Source of the DNA: Devosia sp.
Lineage (GTDB): Bacteria > Pseudomonadota > Alphaproteobacteria > Rhizobiales > Devosiaceae
Assembly: GCA_017794705.1 (NCBI GenBank)
Contig: CP051235.1
Span: 3,187,001 to 3,251,000, forward strand
Length of the DNA stretch: 64,000 nucleotides
Reading direction: 5' to 3'
Shown one piece after another: positions 61,191 to 64,000 of the stretch (the first letter of the stretch is position 1; every line of letters begins with the position of its first letter). The notes below the pieces were generated by a model. The model made no database searches. It worked only from the letters and a program-made list of their open reading frames with translations, and was not told the origin of the DNA. The position numbers were made by a program, and so were the translations under genes.

Positions 61191-62078
61191 ATGGCCAGCC
61201 TGAGCCCCAACCTGCGCGCGATCGTGCTGATGCTGATTGCGACGCTGGTGTTCGTGATCAATGACACGTTTTTGAAACTGGTGACGGACGATCTGCCGGC
61301 GTTCGAGAGCCTGTTTTTGCGCGGGGTGACCTCGACGGTGTGGGGAGTGCCGCTGGTGCTTTTGACGCGGAACTGGGGGAAGATCCGGTTTGTGGCCGAC
61401 CGCTGGGTGCTGGCGCGCAACATATCGGAACTGGGGGCCGTGCTGTGCTTCATCGTGGCGCTGAAGAACATGCCGCTGGCCGACATCACGGCGCTGGGGC
61501 AGACGGCACCGATGCTGATGTTGGCAGGGGCGGCGCTGGTGTTTCGCGAGAAGATCGGCTGGATCCGGATCGGGCTGATTTGCGTGGGCTTCTGCGGCGC
61601 GCTGCTGGTGGCGCAGCCGACAGCGGAGGCGGCTTCGCCTTATACGTTCCTGGGGTTCTTCCTGGCGCTGGGCACCGCGATCCGTGATCTGGTGGCGCGG
61701 AAGGTTTCCGCCGACATACCCGGGCCGGTGGTGGCGATGAGCGCGATCCTGGTGGTGATGGTGGGGGCGGGCGTGGCACACCTGGTGGCCGAGACCTGGG
61801 TTGCCCCGACGCTGACGCACTGGCTCTACCTGATGGCGTCGGGCTTTTTCCTGACCATCGGACACCTTTGCATTTATCTCGCGTACCGGCATGGGGCGAC
61901 GGCGGCCGTGGCGCCATTTTTCTACATGTTCACGGTGTGGGCGGTGATTTCAGGGCTGGTGGTGTTCGGCACCTTGCCGAACGTTCTGGCGCTGAGCGGC
62001 ATGGCGCTGATTCTGGGTAGCGGAGTGATCATTGTGCTGTTGGACGAACGCAAAAGGCGGCTGCGGCCGGTGGCATAA
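61191..62078 (+). CDS. EamA/DMT family transporter
   Basis: A 295-residue, 10-TM EamA transporter: SPNLRAIVLMLIATLVFVIND and PAFESLFLRGVTS open it, MPLADITALGQTAPMLMLAGA and YLAYRHGATAAVAPFFYMFTVW are the paired conserved segments. Related to, but distinct from, the tandem pair at 11626-13615. Substrate unknown. The ATG at 61191 follows the ilv terminator, so it has its own promoter, or some read-through from the ilv operon. Confidence 0.87.
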   Translation: MASLSPNLRAIVLMLIATLVFVINDTFLKLVTDDLPAFESLFLRGVTSTVWGVPLVLLTRNWGKIRFVADRWVLARNISELGAVLCFIVALKNMPLADITALGQTAPMLMLAGAALVFREKIGWIRIGLICVGFCGALLVAQPTAEAASPYTFLGFFLALGTAIRDLVARKVSADIPGPVVAMSAILVVMVGAGVAHLVAETWVAPTLTHWLYLMASGFFLTIGHLCIYLAYRHGATAAVAPFFYMFTVWAVISGLVVFGTLPNVLALSGMALILGSGVIIVLLDERKRRLRPVA

Positions 62079-62087
62079 ATTTCCTGC

Positions 62088-62127
62088 TTGAACTTTGTGT
62101 CTAGTGTATTATATCAGTAGCACACTA
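62088..62127 (+). promoter_or_regulatory. Candidate promoter with overlapping operator
   Basis: TTGAAC (62088-62093) and TATATC (62110-62115) are spaced by 16 bases. An inverted repeat TAGTGT (62102-62107) / ACACTA (62122-62127) overlaps the -10 region, as expected for repressor binding. It lies 16 bases before the dehydrogenase ATG. Confidence 0.5.
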
Positions 62128-62142
62128 TTCAGGGGACATGCC

Positions 62143-63141
62143 ATGAAAGCCGCAACAATTGACCGCTACGGACCGCCGGAGATCGTGCAGGTGCGCGATG
62201 TGCCGACGCCGGAGCCGAAGGAAGATGAGGTTCTGATCCAGATCTATGCGGCCAGCGTCACTTCGGGGGACTGGCGGCTGCGGACGGCGACTTTTCCTGA
62301 TGGGATGGGATTGCTGGCCCGATTGGCAATGGGCGTGTTCAGGCCGCGCAATGCTGTGCTGGGGAATGATCTCAGCGGCGTGGTCGTGCAGACGGGCAGC
62401 AAGGTCACCCGCTTCAAGGTGGGTGACCGGGTGATTGCCCAGTGTGGGGCCGGGGGCGGGGCCCATGCCGAATATTGTTGCTTGCCCGAGAGCGGCGCGA
62501 TTGCGCTTATGCCGGCGAACCTGAGTTTCGAGCAGGCCGGGGCGATGGGCTTCGGCGGAGGCACGGCGGTGCATTTTCTCAAGAAGGCGCGACTGAAGGC
62601 GGGCGAAAAGCTTCTGGTCAACGGGGCGTCGGGATCAGTCGGATCGGCGCTGGTGGAGATCGGCAAGGCGATGGGCGCCGAGGTGACGGCGGTCTGCAGT
62701 GGCGCGAATGCCGAGATGGTGCGGGCACTGGGGGCCGATCACGTCGTCGACTACACGCAAACGAGCTATACCGAAGGTGGGCAGAGTTTTGACGTTGTCG
62801 CGGACACGGTTGGCACAACCAGCTATGCAGAGGCGAAGCGGGTGTTGAATCAGGGTGGCAGGTTCCTCGCCATTCTGGGCAACATTGCTGCCATGCTGGG
62901 GTTGGCACGCGGCGACAAGGCGATGGGCCATTCCATAATTGGCGGCGTTGCCGAGGAAAGTGCAGAGAATCTTGCGGAACTGACGCGGCTTGCCGAAGCG
63001 GGCAAGTTTACTCCCGCGCTTGATCTGGTGGTGCCACTGGAACAGGCGGTGGAGGCACACCGGCGGGTGGAAACCGGACGCAAGCGCGGCAATGTGGTTT
63101 TGACCATGCCGGTGCTGCATGCGACACAATCTTCCTCCTGA
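62143..63141 (+). CDS. Zinc-type medium-chain dehydrogenase (NAD(P)-dependent alcohol/quinone type)
   Basis: A 332-residue medium-chain dehydrogenase/reductase: KAATIDRYGPPEIVQVRDV opens it, LGNDLSGVVVQTGSKVTRFKVGD is the family motif in the catalytic domain, and GASGSVGSALVEIGKAMGAEV (Rossmann, GxGxVG type, about residues 166-186) binds NAD(P). It lacks the usual zinc-binding cysteine cluster and is nearer the quinone oxidoreductase branch. The ATG at 62143 is chosen over the frame's upstream start because the latter lies in the promoter region. It is followed by a second, related dehydrogenase. Confidence 0.88.
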   Translation: MKAATIDRYGPPEIVQVRDVPTPEPKEDEVLIQIYAASVTSGDWRLRTATFPDGMGLLARLAMGVFRPRNAVLGNDLSGVVVQTGSKVTRFKVGDRVIAQCGAGGGAHAEYCCLPESGAIALMPANLSFEQAGAMGFGGGTAVHFLKKARLKAGEKLLVNGASGSVGSALVEIGKAMGAEVTAVCSGANAEMVRALGADHVVDYTQTSYTEGGQSFDVVADTVGTTSYAEAKRVLNQGGRFLAILGNIAAMLGLARGDKAMGHSIIGGVAEESAENLAELTRLAEAGKFTPALDLVVPLEQAVEAHRRVETGRKRGNVVLTMPVLHATQSSS

Positions 63142-63260
63142 GTGGTTTCAGCTTGATCGGTGCGGAGTTTCGCGTTGAGATCGGCGTGGCCGGCGCTGCC
63201 GTTCGAAGTTGGTGCAAACAAGGAAAGAGCTGACGTTTTGACCTTAGGCGGGGTTGAGGC

Positions 63261-64000
63261 TTGAGAGCCCTTTGGTACGACCGGTACGGGATGCCGGACG
63301 TCTTGCGGATGGAGGAGGTTTACCTGCCTCTGCCGGCCGAAGGCGAAGTCCTGGTGCGTATGCGCGCCTGTTCGCTCAATGCCTGGGACTGGGATCTGCT
63401 CAGAGGCACGGCCCTGGGCCGGTTGGGCGGGCCGTTCCATCCTTCAAAACATGTGTTGGGGTCGGATATTGCCGGCGTGGTGGAAGCGGTGGGCGATGGC
63501 GTGACGCGTCTCAAGGTGGGCGATGCCGTCTTCGGTGACGTATCGTCGAGCCATTGGGGCGGACTGGCTGATTATGCGGTGGCACCCGAGAATCTGTTGG
63601 CACTGAAGTCCGACCGGATCAGTTTTGAACAGGCGGCGGCCATACCTCAGGCGGGGCTTTTGGCCATGCAGGGACTGCGGCGCAAGGGCATGGTGATGCG
63701 CGGTGACAAGGTGCTGGTCAACGGCGCAGGCGGCGGCATGGGCAGTTTTGCCGTGCAACTGGCGAAACGCGCGGGGGCTGAGGTGACGGCTGTGGACCGG
63801 GCCGGCAAGCAGGATTTCATGCAGCGGCTGGGTGCAGATCACACTTTGGATTTTGAGAAGGTGGACTTCACCGAGACTGGTGAGACCTATGACCTTATTC
63901 TCGATGCGGTTGCCAACCGGCCGATGCGGCGCTTCGAGCGGGCGCTGAACCCGCATGGGCGGCTGGTTGTGGTCGGCGGTACGATCCGGGCGCTTCTCGG
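63261..64000 (+). CDS. Medium-chain dehydrogenase, 3' end beyond the window
   Basis: An open frame with no stop before the window end, translating as MRALWYDRYGMPDVLRMEEV, then GSDIAGVVEAVGDGVTRLKV, and the NAD(P)-binding segment NGAGGGMGSFAVQLAKRAGA. About 246 residues are visible; families of this type run to about 320-330. It resembles the preceding dehydrogenase but is not identical. The TTG at 63261 is the only start in frame after a stop at 63255; an ATG at 63291 is possible. Probably NAD(P)-dependent quinone or alcohol oxidoreductase. Confidence 0.85.
   Translation, partial: MRALWYDRYGMPDVLRMEEVYLPLPAEGEVLVRMRACSLNAWDWDLLRGTALGRLGGPFHPSKHVLGSDIAGVVEAVGDGVTRLKVGDAVFGDVSSSHWGGLADYAVAPENLLALKSDRISFEQAAAIPQAGLLAMQGLRRKGMVMRGDKVLVNGAGGGMGSFAVQLAKRAGAEVTAVDRAGKQDFMQRLGADHTLDFEKVDFTETGETYDLILDAVANRPMRRFERALNPHGRLVVVGGTIRALL

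Overview
The window is about 64 kb of GC-rich (roughly 60-65 percent) bacterial chromosome. It points to an alphaproteobacterium of the order Hyphomicrobiales (Rhizobiales), possibly Devosia-like. The evidence is a two-piece circularly permuted tmRNA gene with the tag ANDNYAEVRLAA, the alphaproteobacterial form of SspB, the run thyA - folA - hflK - hflC - DUF2065 - degP with serB and miaA close by, ilvI/ilvH, an aqpS-type arsenic operon, and several families of Rhizobiales-style palindromic intergenic repeats. The genus is inference. The window starts inside recN and ends inside a zinc-type dehydrogenase gene.

Layout. 1-10 kb: DNA repair and housekeeping (recN, ligA, sulfotransferase, gamma-glutamylcyclotransferase, aminopeptidase P, prmA, DUF1624 acyltransferase, an enolase-superfamily sugar-acid dehydratase). 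10-16 kb: ABM monooxygenase, an AraC/GyrI regulator, two tandem paralogous EamA transporters, then a 1 kb non-coding stretch holding one copy each of two structured repeats (called R1 and R2 here), and small membrane proteins. 16-24 kb: uvrD; a secreted phytase/esterase-like protein behind a candidate Pho box; an SdpR/SdpI-like pair; a zinc-ribbon protein; an 851-bp gene-poor gap with a 19-unit, 12-bp tandem repeat; a TetR regulator with a GST. 24-32 kb: arginine/ornithine catabolism (arginase, ornithine cyclodeaminase, divergent Lrp-type regulator), DUF1801 proteins, an ABC-2 exporter and a CLC protein. 32-41 kb: a large AsmA protein, sspB next to ssrA (tmRNA), a CHRD protein, an EAL phosphodiesterase, clpS and an arsR-arsC-aquaporin operon.

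41-54 kb: a thyA - GNAT - DUF4424 - folA block (4-bp overlaps at two junctions, DUF4424 starting 44 bp after the GNAT gene), then hflK - hflC - DUF2065 - degP (membrane protein quality control), serB and miaA head to head, a YbaK deacylase, an MFS exporter and a DUF305 protein. 54-58 kb is an accessory region: a transglutaminase, second copies of R1 and R2 around a GNAT gene, and an AT-rich two-gene cassette (DUF262 nuclease-like protein plus HEPN-domain protein) that looks like an anti-phage or other conflict module. 58-64 kb: the ilvI-ilvH operon behind a leader peptide and terminator (transcription attenuation) and a cluster of palindromic repeats, then an EamA transporter and two zinc-type dehydrogenases.

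The parts most worth a second look are the DUF262-HEPN cassette, the paired structured repeats R1 and R2 whose stems change sequence but keep their pairing, the ilv attenuator, and the ssrA-sspB adjacency. Together with clpS this puts a tagging RNA and two Clp-protease adaptors within 4 kb.
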